Position numbers and translations under genes: made by a program
Part shown: piece after piece, positions 1-6,780 of the stretch
Layout: each line of letters starts with the position of its first letter
How positions within the stretch are numbered: position 1 is the first letter of the stretch
Notes under the pieces: model-generated
The model's input: the letters and a program-made list of their open reading frames with translations, nothing else
Database searches by the model: none
Told to the model about the DNA's origin: nothing
DNA from: Bacteroidia bacterium
GTDB taxonomy: Bacteria; Bacteroidota; Bacteroidia; Bacteroidales; Prolixibacteraceae
Length of the DNA stretch: 18,189 bases
Assembly: GCA_025358395.1 (NCBI GenBank)
Contig: JANYJT010000029.1
Span: 1 to 18,189 of the forward strand
Direction of reading: 5' to 3'

Positions 1-895
1 ACCATGAACTTGTGTAGGAAGAGGGTGGAAATAAGCCTGTTAATTCTGTAATATTATCCGTTGTAAAATGGTCAAAACCGGCAAATAGTTTTCCTGTAAA
101 AGTTCCAAAATTGTACTCAAAATTACCATTCAGATTAATCGCTTTTTCTGTCTGATTGGTAGATGTATTAAAATAACCTAGTCTGAGACCGGTGTCAAAT
201 TTCAGGTTTGCCCTTGAGACCGCATTGCTTTTTACCGTCAAATCAAAATAGCCCAACTGATTCAACTGATTCTGATTGAAATACCCGGTAAAAGGATCAG
301 TCAGAATATTCGCCGGAATAGCTGCCGGATAGCCATAAAAACGGTTCATGTCGCGTTGGTATGAAAGTTCAGAGGAGATGGTTATGCCATCCAAAACATA
401 ACTGCCAAAAACCCGGGCCCGGTTGTAACTAAATGGCGCGTCGATCATGCTTCCTCCTTTAAGCATCACACTCCCCTGTGAAGAAAGGTGGTTTATTTGA
501 ACTCCGAAAGAACCATTTTGCGAACTGGGGTTGCTCATGTAGAAATTAAAAAACGGGGAAGAGTAGGAGCCAAAACCGCCACTGATCTTCCCGTAGCCGG
601 GAAAGACAATCTCCCTTTGGAACTGGTTGTAGGCACGGAGATCGGATGCCCGATAACCTTTCGTAATTGGATGGTTGATGGTTTGGTAGTTCAAGTCAGG
701 TCTGAACTTGGTTGTGTCGCCAATTTCCGGCAGCAGGCTTATCTTCTCCGCGGTGGAGATCGATGGACGGTAAGCTTTAACGACCTCGACCTGTTGGTTC
801 AATTTTGTCGTATCCTGCTGGGCAAAAGCAGGGATTACGAATCCCGGAAGGAAAAATATCAGGGAGACCAATGGGATGATATATCTTTGAGTCAT
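1..895 (-). CDS. Outer-membrane beta-barrel protein, TonB-receptor-like, 3' end cut by window edge
   Basis: The reading frame is open from the ATG at 895 to the left edge, giving about 298 residues. It begins with a Sec signal peptide: a hydrophobic stretch at residues 5-22 and probable cleavage after AFA (24). A short segment QQVEVVKAYRPSIS follows, then a predicted barrel region rich in alternating aromatic and polar strands with Tyr, Asn, Gly and Phe. In Flavobacteriia, similar proteins carry VVKPYTPTIS at this place, are usually labelled TonB-dependent receptor, and lie beside a large TPR gene, as here. I see no plug domain before the strands start, so active TonB-dependent transport is unproven. 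The start lies 18 bases after the stop of the TPR gene, so the two are probably co-transcribed. Family assignment comes from recalled similarity; the substrate is unknown. Confidence 0.72.
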   Translation of the reverse strand, partial: MTQRYIIPLVSLIFFLPGFVIPAFAQQDTTKLNQQVEVVKAYRPSISTAEKISLLPEIGDTTKFRPDLNYQTINHPITKGYRASDLRAYNQFQREIVFPGYGKISGGFGSYSSPFFNFYMSNPSSQNGSFGVQINHLSSQGSVMLKGGSMIDAPFSYNRARVFGSYVLDGITISSELSYQRDMNRFYGYPAAIPANILTDPFTGYFNQNQLNQLGYFDLTVKSNAVSRANLKFDTGLRLGYFNTSTNQTEKAINLNGNFEYNFGTFTGKLFAGFDHFTTDNITELTGLFPPSSYTSSW

Positions 896-913
896 ATGTT
901 GAGCGTAAGTCCG

Positions 914-3900
914 TTATTTTTTTTGTTCCAATGTTTTAAGATAGGCTGAAGCCTCATCTACAATGCCATCCTCCTTGTTGTCGTAATTTTCGATCACGCT
1001 TTTTAGGGTGTTGGTGGCCTGAAACAGATCGTTCGTCCGCTCATATACATGTGCCAGCAGCAGGAAGCTCTTGCCAAGCCAGTATTTCTGCGGACTGTTT
1101 TTCGCAATGAAATCCATTACTTCATTTTCTGCATCTTTGAGCCGGTTGTTGTCTGCATAATATTTGCAGACGTTGTATTTGGCTTCCGCTCCCTCTTTCG
1201 ATTTTGTATCTGCCGAAAGTTTGCGCCACAAGGGCAATGCTATGGCAGGATCCTTCAAAGCTTCATAGGCTTTGGCAGATTTGTAAGAAGTTTCACGGTC
1301 CAGTTCGGGCGACAACTTACCAATACTCCTGATTTTCCAGCCAATTTTGGCTACATCTTCCCATTGCCCAAGTTCAAATTGGCAGCGTAAGGTGCCCATC
1401 GTTCCTGCCAGGACGTTGGCCGGATTACCTGCTGCAACTTCCAGCCGCTGAAAATAGCCCAATGCCTTGCCATACTCTTTTTCGTCATAAGCCAGTCCGG
1501 CGGCTTTTGTCAAGGCATTCTCTGTGAAGAGATTGTTGGGTTCGGCCAATACAGCATCATAATCCTTCAGAGCAACCGCGCCCTCACCTGCATTGTAAGC
1601 ACATTCAGCCCGATAAAACAGTGCATTGACAATGAAATTTCCTTGCGGGAAGTTGTTGATGTATTTGGTAAGTTGCTCATTGGCGTTTGATGCTCGTGCC
1701 ATATATAACTTTTCTGCTGACGCATAGGTAAGAGAATCCTGCTCGTTTTGGGAAGGTGTAGCACCTTTGCCCAATTTCTTGGTGTAGCTGATATAGTCCT
1801 CGACCTGGTTATTCTCCATGTAGTTATTTTTGATACCGAGGAGTGCGCCTCTGGCTTCCGGCGTATCGGGGAATCGTTCTATCAACTCTTTGTAATAAGC
1901 GATTGATTGGTCATATTGATTTTGATTGTAGGCAATGAGTCCTAATTGTGCCATCGCCTTTGGAATCAAAGGACTACCGGGAAATTTGGCCATCAAATTT
2001 TTGTAGCTTGATTTCGCATTCTCAAAATCCGATAGTTTCTCCCATGCTTTCCCTGCCTCAAAAAGTGCATCATCCCGATAAGGAGAGTCGGGATATTTCG
2101 CGGAGAGCTCTTCAAGTTCTGCCAGTTTGGTTTGTTGGTCTTGCATCAGACCATGTGTAAAAGCAATTTGGAACAAGGAATAATCGGCGTCTGCAGAATT
2201 CTGTGACCTTGCTTTTTGATAGTAGCCAAGTGCCTCCTCAAAGTTGCGGTTGGCATATTGGCAGTCGCCAAGGCGGTTATAAACATCGCCCAGCAATTTG
2301 TCATTACCCGTCGCGACAATTTCTACATATCTGCCAAAATTTGTAGCAGCCTGAACCAGCTCCTGCTTGTTGAAAAAATGATAGCCGATGTTGTAAAAAG
2401 ATAGTGCGTATTCATTTAATTTCCGGCTTCCCGGTAGGGTCTGGAATTTTTTGTATTCAGCGAAGGCTTCATCAGGCTTTCCCAAACGGTAGAGAGTTTC
2501 CGCCCGCCAATACTGTGCCTGTGCTTTCATAACAGTATTGTATGAGCTGTTATCCAGTGATTTATCCAGAAGCAGTAAGGCCCCTTTAAAATTAAGATCG
2601 CGGTAAAGCTCCATGCCACGGTACAAAGTAACACGCTGATATGCCTTTTTGACCGAAGTGTTTTTTACCTTGATCTTGTCCATCGATGCAAGTGCATCCT
2701 TGTAATTATGGGTAGTCATGAAGACATTTACCAGGTAATTGTAGGCAAGGTCATTTTCTTTTGCCTCAGGATATTCGGCTATGTACTTGTCCAAAGCCTT
2801 GATCGATTCGTTGAAAGGTGAATAATCAAGTTCATAGGCGGCTTTGGCATATAAAAAAAGTGCATCCTGTCTGATTTTTAGATCAAACTTCATCTCCGAA
2901 GCACTCTGAAAAGCCATGAGACCCTTCTTCTTTTCACCCTTTTTCATGTAGAGTGCACCCAATTGATAATAGGTGCCCTGGGAAATGGCATCTTTCTGTT
3001 GGATCGATTTCTCATACCATTGAATAGCCACCTCTGAATTGCCTGCTTTCTCTTCGCAAAAGCCTGCCACATAACAGTCGGCCCTGGATATTTCCTTGCC
3101 TTTGAAATATTTGTCGATCAATCCGGTCGCCTTTTCATACCCTTCAAGTTGATAATATGCTGTTACCAGGATGCGCGCAAGTTCAAATTTTCTATCCTCA
3201 GCCGCTTTGGCCAAAAGTGGAACACCCTGATCTAAAACTTCCTGGTAAAGACCTTTCGCAAAGTTTATCTGGACCTGATAGAAGGGTATTACTTTGAAGT
3301 AGAGCGGACTATTTTCAAGTTTTTTGAATTCAGCAAGTGCCTCATCGTAACCGCCATCGAGGTAACTGATATGGGCCCAATAATATTTTGATCCATCTCC
3401 AATGGTGCCTTTATTGGCTCTTAACTGGTTGAAATTGACTTTGGCCTTTGCTTTTTCACCAGTCTCCAGAAGTGAGATTCCGGCGTAATAGAGGTATTTT
3501 TCGCGTTCGTTATCCGCCAAGGCGGATAGATCCAGCTTCTGATAAAGCTGAAGTGTTTCCTTATATTTTTTCTGATTGAAAGAGAGATTTGCAAGTCTAA
3601 AGAGAGCTGCATTCATTAGCGGCGACTCAGGTTGGTCTTCGACAAACTTTTTTAGCTCGGCTTCTCCGTTCGGATTTCCGAGTTCAAGTCTGGAGGCCGC
3701 GATATAGTAGGCTGAAGCATCACTGAGCAAGCCGGCATTTTTTGCCTGCAATTCTTCAAATTTGTGCAGAGCAGAGCCATAACTCCCCGCATTAAACAGG
3801 GTGATTCCTTCACTGTAAAGTTTAGATGCAGTCTCACTGCCACTGCTGCTGTTTTGGGAATATAATATTAAACAGTTTAGAAATAAGGGGATCAGGATAG

Positions 3901-3949
3901 AAAAGAACCTGTATATATTGGATCTCATTGAACGCTTTTTCTGTCTCAT
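914..3949 (-). CDS. Large secreted tetratricopeptide-repeat protein (1011 aa)
   Basis: A basic N-terminus (RQKKRSMRSN) and a hydrophobic core (about residues 13-30) form a signal peptide, probably cleaved near YSQ. Met8 is a possible alternative start. The rest is almost entirely TPR helix pairs, with many units of the type ALxxFxxAxxxxP, for example near SALHKFEEL, EALGYYQKA and QSIAYYKELIERFPDTPEA. There is no catalytic domain. TPR solenoids of this kind in the Bacteroidota periplasm act as scaffolds or adaptors, comparable in fold to BamD or YbgF/CpoB. The outer-membrane barrel gene follows after 18 bases, which suggests that the TPR protein assembles, stabilises or docks onto that barrel (inference). 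A Cys in the signal segment (FLNC) is followed by more hydrophobic residues and is not a good lipobox, so I treat the protein as soluble periplasmic or peripherally bound. Confidence 0.85.
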   Translation of the reverse strand: MRQKKRSMRSNIYRFFSILIPLFLNCLILYSQNSSSGSETASKLYSEGITLFNAGSYGSALHKFEELQAKNAGLLSDASAYYIAASRLELGNPNGEAELKKFVEDQPESPLMNAALFRLANLSFNQKKYKETLQLYQKLDLSALADNEREKYLYYAGISLLETGEKAKAKVNFNQLRANKGTIGDGSKYYWAHISYLDGGYDEALAEFKKLENSPLYFKVIPFYQVQINFAKGLYQEVLDQGVPLLAKAAEDRKFELARILVTAYYQLEGYEKATGLIDKYFKGKEISRADCYVAGFCEEKAGNSEVAIQWYEKSIQQKDAISQGTYYQLGALYMKKGEKKKGLMAFQSASEMKFDLKIRQDALFLYAKAAYELDYSPFNESIKALDKYIAEYPEAKENDLAYNYLVNVFMTTHNYKDALASMDKIKVKNTSVKKAYQRVTLYRGMELYRDLNFKGALLLLDKSLDNSSYNTVMKAQAQYWRAETLYRLGKPDEAFAEYKKFQTLPGSRKLNEYALSFYNIGYHFFNKQELVQAATNFGRYVEIVATGNDKLLGDVYNRLGDCQYANRNFEEALGYYQKARSQNSADADYSLFQIAFTHGLMQDQQTKLAELEELSAKYPDSPYRDDALFEAGKAWEKLSDFENAKSSYKNLMAKFPGSPLIPKAMAQLGLIAYNQNQYDQSIAYYKELIERFPDTPEARGALLGIKNNYMENNQVEDYISYTKKLGKGATPSQNEQDSLTYASAEKLYMARASNANEQLTKYINNFPQGNFIVNALFYRAECAYNAGEGAVALKDYDAVLAEPNNLFTENALTKAAGLAYDEKEYGKALGYFQRLEVAAGNPANVLAGTMGTLRCQFELGQWEDVAKIGWKIRSIGKLSPELDRETSYKSAKAYEALKDPAIALPLWRKLSADTKSKEGAEAKYNVCKYYADNNRLKDAENEVMDFIAKNSPQKYWLGKSFLLLAHVYERTNDLFQATNTLKSVIENYDNKEDGIVDEASAYLKTLEQKK

Positions 3950-4021
3950 AATGGTAATTCGACAAGTTTACAAAACACCGTACAATACAATTTTAGATTT
4001 CGACAGATCGTCAAAAAAACT

Positions 4022-4029
4022 TAGATTTG
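4022..4029 (+). promoter_or_regulatory. Putative Bacteroidota -7 box upstream of ftsE
   Basis: TAGATTTG matches TAnnTTTG exactly and lies 47 bases before the ftsE ATG. A TTTC at 3998-4001 could be a weak -33 element (20-base spacer). The word TTAGATTT also occurs at 3993-4000. Confidence 0.5.
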
Positions 4030-4075
4030 TATCTCAGGGCTTTTACAAAATTAGGATTTTATCAATACTTCACCC

Positions 4076-4792
4076 ATGGCAGAAGAAATTATCAAACTGA
4101 AAAATGCAGACATCTATCAACAAGAGAGTTTGGTGTTGAAAGAGGTCAACCTGACCCTCAATAAAGGCGAATTTCTTTACATTATTGGAAAGGTGGGGAG
4201 CGGTAAAACCAGTTTATTGAAAGCTTTTTACCACGAAATCCCTTTGGTTAACGGTGAGGGAACTGTCTTGGGATATGATTTGAACAACATGAAGATGAAA
4301 GAAATTCCGCTTCTTCGCCGGAGACTCGGGATCATTTTTCAGGATTTTCAACTTCTGAGTGACCGTTCAGTACAGAAAAATTTTGAGTTTGTGCTTCGCG
4401 CTACCGGATGGAAGATGGAACGTGCCATACAGGAACGCATTGATGAGGTTTTGAATCTCGTTGAGATGCCGGATGCCGGACCGAAAATGCCACATCGCCT
4501 GTCTGGCGGTGAGCAGCAAAGAATTGTCATTGCCAGGGCCATGCTCAACAATCCTCAAATTATTCTGGCCGATGAGCCTACCGGGAATCTGGACCCTGAA
4601 ACCTCACAAAAGTTGATGGTTTTGCTTCATGAAATCAATAAAGACGGGGTGACCGTTGTCATGGCCACCCATGATTATGAGATGATCCGGCTCTTTCCGG
4701 CAAGGCGAATGATCTGTGAAAACGGCGAACTTAAGGAGCTTCTGCCCCCACCTGAACCGATGGATTTTGACAGCCTACTGTTAGAAGGATAA
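4076..4792 (+). CDS. ftsE: Cell-division ABC transporter ATP-binding protein FtsE
   Basis: This is a 238-residue single ABC ATPase. It shows Walker A GKVGSGKT (38-45), the Q-loop in IFQDFQLL (Gln89), signature LSGGEQQR (142-149), Walker B IILADEP (162-168) with D-loop NLD, and the H-loop in ATHD (His199). Length and the segment around LRRRLGIIFQDFQLL fit FtsE rather than LolD. FtsE with the membrane protein FtsX forms the complex that gates cell-wall hydrolases at the division septum, with ATP hydrolysed on the cytoplasmic side. FtsX is not beside it; in Bacteroidota the two are often apart. The C-terminal tail LPPPEPMDFDSLLLEG goes beyond the core fold. The gene is divergent from the TPR protein and 135 bases upstream of murB. 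An ABC ATPase of the related LolD or MacB group is the less likely alternative. Confidence 0.88.
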   Translation: MAEEIIKLKNADIYQQESLVLKEVNLTLNKGEFLYIIGKVGSGKTSLLKAFYHEIPLVNGEGTVLGYDLNNMKMKEIPLLRRRLGIIFQDFQLLSDRSVQKNFEFVLRATGWKMERAIQERIDEVLNLVEMPDAGPKMPHRLSGGEQQRIVIARAMLNNPQIILADEPTGNLDPETSQKLMVLLHEINKDGVTVVMATHDYEMIRLFPARRMICENGELKELLPPPEPMDFDSLLLEG

Positions 4793-4890
4793 AGGATAAA
4801 GTCAAAAGATTAAAGTGGGAACGCTGCAATCAAGATTTTACTTCTCACTCAATACTAAATTCTGATATTAGATCCACTCTCAGTTCTCAA

Positions 4891-4921
4891 CTCTCAGTTC
4901 TCAACTCTCAACTCTCAACTT
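4891..4921. repeat. Degenerate heptamer tandem repeat in the murB leader
   Basis: From about 4876 the plus strand reads as seven-base units of the form CTCAGTT or CTCAACT (alternating, then CTCAACT repeated), ending seven bases before the murB ATG. The tract is almost pure pyrimidine plus A on the plus strand. The same unit recurs upstream of prmA, and a relative (TTCACTT) lies upstream of the pentapeptide gene. In the murB mRNA it would be an unstructured C/U-rich leader. Confidence 0.8.
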
Positions 4922-4927
4922 TTCCCG

Positions 4928-5947
4928 ATGTTCAAATTAGTCCCAAACTTCTCCCTCAAAGACAACAACAGCTTTGGAATGGATATCAGGGCAAATTATT
5001 GGTTGTCAATAGGATGCCCGGAGGATTGGGAACTTGCTTTAAAGAAATATCCTCATATACGGGAAGAAAAATGGCTGATCATGGGAGGAGGCACCAATCT
5101 GCTTTTTTTATCGGATTTCGACGGACTTGTTATTTCACCTGATATAATGGGATATGAGATTTCGTATGAAGATAACCAAATTTTGGAGCTGACCGTTGGA
5201 GCCGGAGTTGAGTGGGATGATCTTGTCGCTTATTGTGTGAAAAACCAATGGTACGGGATAGAGAATTTGTCGCTAATTCCTGGCAGAGTTGGTGCAGCAC
5301 CTGTTCAAAACATTGGCGCTTATGGCGTTGAAGTGGCAGATGTAATTTTAAGTGTAGATGGAATTAATCTTGAAACATCAGCGTGTGAGAGTTTTACAAA
5401 TATGGAATGTGAGTTCAACTATCGAACCAGTATTTTCAAAAGGCAGATGCAAAACAGGTTCATGGTTACCTCGGTAATTTTCAGGTTGCAAAAGAGGGGA
5501 GAGGTTGTTTCCGGCTATGGAGACCTAAGCAAAGTATTAAAGGAAATGGGTGGACCTTCGCTTCAAAATGCCAGAGAGGCAGTTATTCAAGTTCGACAAT
5601 CCAAACTCCCTGATCCAAAAAAATTGGGCAATGCCGGCAGTTTTTTCAAGAATCCGGTTTTAACAGAAAGGAAGGCAACTGCGCTGGCATTACAACTTCC
5701 CGGGTTACCGGTTTATCCGTACTCTCCCGGATTTGTAAAAGTTGGCGCCGGTTTTTTAATCGAACAGGCAGGTTGGAAAGGACGAAAGTTAGGCAGAGCT
5801 GCAGTACACGAACGGCAAGCATTGGTGCTGGTCAACCTCGACAGGGCTTCAGGTATGGAAATATTAGAACTCTCCCGAGCTATTCAGCAGGATGTTTTAG
5901 AAAAATTTGGGGTAAATCTGGAGCGGGAGGTGGAAGTTATAGAATAG
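4928..5947 (+). CDS. murB: UDP-N-acetylenolpyruvoylglucosamine reductase MurB
   Basis: This cytoplasmic FAD enzyme reduces UDP-GlcNAc-enolpyruvate with NADPH to UDP-MurNAc, the second committed step of peptidoglycan precursor synthesis. Its 339 residues contain the FAD-binding GGGTN (53-57), the motif SLIPGRVGAAPVQNIGAYG (115-133), the YR pair in CEFNYRTSIFK (Arg166), the catalytic Ser in GNAGSFFKNP (Ser238), and a C-terminal Glu in EVEVI (near 334). The segment between the YR motif and the Ser, with GYGDL, fits the longer type I MurB of Escherichia coli. The ATG at 4928 gives the expected N-terminus (NFSLKDNNSFG). Its leader is made of heptamer repeats with no Shine-Dalgarno. It may be read from the ftsE promoter, since I see no TAnnTTTG box in the 135-base gap. 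Confidence 0.96.
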   Translation: MFKLVPNFSLKDNNSFGMDIRANYWLSIGCPEDWELALKKYPHIREEKWLIMGGGTNLLFLSDFDGLVISPDIMGYEISYEDNQILELTVGAGVEWDDLVAYCVKNQWYGIENLSLIPGRVGAAPVQNIGAYGVEVADVILSVDGINLETSACESFTNMECEFNYRTSIFKRQMQNRFMVTSVIFRLQKRGEVVSGYGDLSKVLKEMGGPSLQNAREAVIQVRQSKLPDPKKLGNAGSFFKNPVLTERKATALALQLPGLPVYPYSPGFVKVGAGFLIEQAGWKGRKLGRAAVHERQALVLVNLDRASGMEILELSRAIQQDVLEKFGVNLEREVEVIE

Positions 5948-5959
5948 CTGAATATTCTA
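5940..5959. terminator. Weak bidirectional hairpin between convergent murB and pentapeptide gene
   Basis: TAGAATA and TATTCTA form a perfect 7-bp stem with a 6-base loop that includes the murB stop codon. It sits exactly in the 14-base gap between convergent genes. The stem is AT-rich and no long T tract follows on either strand, so it would be weak. Confidence 0.35.
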
Positions 5960-5961
5960 GA

Positions 5962-6534
5962 TCATTCCACCACTATTTGATATTTTCCCAGCAATCCTTT
6001 TATTCCGGGAAGTGAAAATTTGGCTTTTTTAATCCGGTTGACCTCAGGATCCATTGTATAGTTGAAAGCACTTCTGAAATCACATTTCTCAAGGTTGGTA
6101 TTCTCAAAGATCGCTCCGGCTAAATCACAGTTGATAAAATTTACCCCACTCAGATCAGACTCTGTAAAGTCGACCTCATGCAGGGAACAACCCTTGAAAC
6201 CGGTTCGTTTTAGGTTTAACTTGTAGAATGAGGAAAGGTTGAGTGAGCAGCTGTCAAAATCAATTGAAAAAAGAAATGAGTTGCAATTTTCAAAATGGAG
6301 TCCGAGCAATTTGCAGCCCTTGAATTGGACCTCTTTGAAAGCGGTTTGGGAGATTTTCGCCAAACTGACATTACATCCGGTAAAGAGGCAATCTGCAAAA
6401 CTATATCCCGAAAGGTCACAGTTGGAGAGATCACAATCATTGAACGTACAATTTTCGTATTCTCCTTTTGTTAATGGATTCGATTTAAAATCGACTTTGG
6501 TAAAAGTGTTGCCTTCTATATAATTGATATTCAT
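5962..6534 (-). CDS. Qnr-like pentapeptide-repeat protein (190 aa)
   Basis: The protein is nearly all five-residue repeats with Phe or Leu at the centre, for example CTFNDCDLSNCDLSGYSFADC and later FTESDLSGVNFINCDLAGAIF. These fold into a right-handed quadrilateral beta-helix. The order, a short N-terminal cap, repeats with many Cys, and a C-terminal non-repeat segment (PEVNRIKKAKFSLPG) ending in a short helix, resembles Qnr/MfpA-type proteins that mimic B-form DNA and protect gyrase. Family members of about 190 residues are common in Bacteroidota chromosomes and mostly untested. I chose the ATG at 6534 (MNINYIEGNTF). The frame stays open to 6588, but that extension is a low-complexity Lys/Arg/Glu stretch from intergenic DNA. 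It lies downstream of mltG on the same strand, and I see no promoter box of its own. A gyrase-protection role is inference. Confidence 0.85.
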   Translation of the reverse strand: MNINYIEGNTFTKVDFKSNPLTKGEYENCTFNDCDLSNCDLSGYSFADCLFTGCNVSLAKISQTAFKEVQFKGCKLLGLHFENCNSFLFSIDFDSCSLNLSSFYKLNLKRTGFKGCSLHEVDFTESDLSGVNFINCDLAGAIFENTNLEKCDFRSAFNYTMDPEVNRIKKAKFSLPGIKGLLGKYQIVVE

Positions 6535-6569
6535 ATATTTATTCTTGTTTTCAGTCTCTCTGTCTCTTC

Positions 6570-6597
6570 GTTCCCTCTTCGACTTCACTCAGGGACC
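6570..6597. repeat. Possible small REP-like element (CCCT...AGGG with GAAGTCGAAG core)
   Basis: The minus strand reads CCCTGAGTGAAGTCGAAG followed by AGGG. TCCCT and AGGGA can pair as outer arms. Sequences of the type CCTGAGCGAAGTCGAAGG recur as dispersed repeats in many Bacteroidota and other genomes (from memory). Only one copy lies in this window, so its dispersed nature cannot be shown here. Confidence 0.45.
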
Positions 6598-6668
6598 GAT
6601 TCGCGGTTTCATTGTTTCCCGTTTCATTCTTCCACCACTGGCAGGCTTGAAGGGCAACCCCGACTGGT

Positions 6669-6752
6669 CACTTTTCGTTGTTCACTTTTCGTTCTTCATT
6701 CTTCACTTTTCACTATTCATTCTTCACTTTTCACTATTCATTTTTCACTTTA
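6669..6752. repeat. Degenerate TTCACTT-type heptamer tandem repeat
   Basis: About twelve consecutive 7-base units occur on the plus strand: TTCACTT, TTCGTTG, TTCACTT, TTCGTTC, TTCATTC, TTCACTT, TTCACTA, TTCATTC, TTCACTT, TTCACTA, TTCATTT, TTCACTT. It lies between the stop of mltG and the start of the pentapeptide gene, about 135 bases before the latter. A 14-base higher-order period (TTCACTT followed by TTCACTA or TTCGTTx) is also visible. The rest of the gap, 6535-6668, holds the REP-like element and otherwise nothing I recognise. Confidence 0.85.
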
Positions 6753-6780
6753 ACCCGTCCTTCTCCAACTCAAGAATTTC

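Noticed and set aside
488..949. Plus-strand open frame of 153 codons
   Set aside because: It is antisense to the signal peptide and barrel start of the minus-strand outer-membrane protein and to the end of the TPR gene, and its translation has no family features.
3832..3870. Possible lipobox in the TPR protein signal peptide (FLNC)
   Set aside because: Asn before Cys is atypical and hydrophobic residues continue after the Cys, so an ordinary signal peptide fits better.
6669..6752. Periodic tract considered as a CRISPR array
   Set aside because: The unit is 7 bases with no spacers and no cas genes are nearby, so it is a degenerate short tandem repeat.
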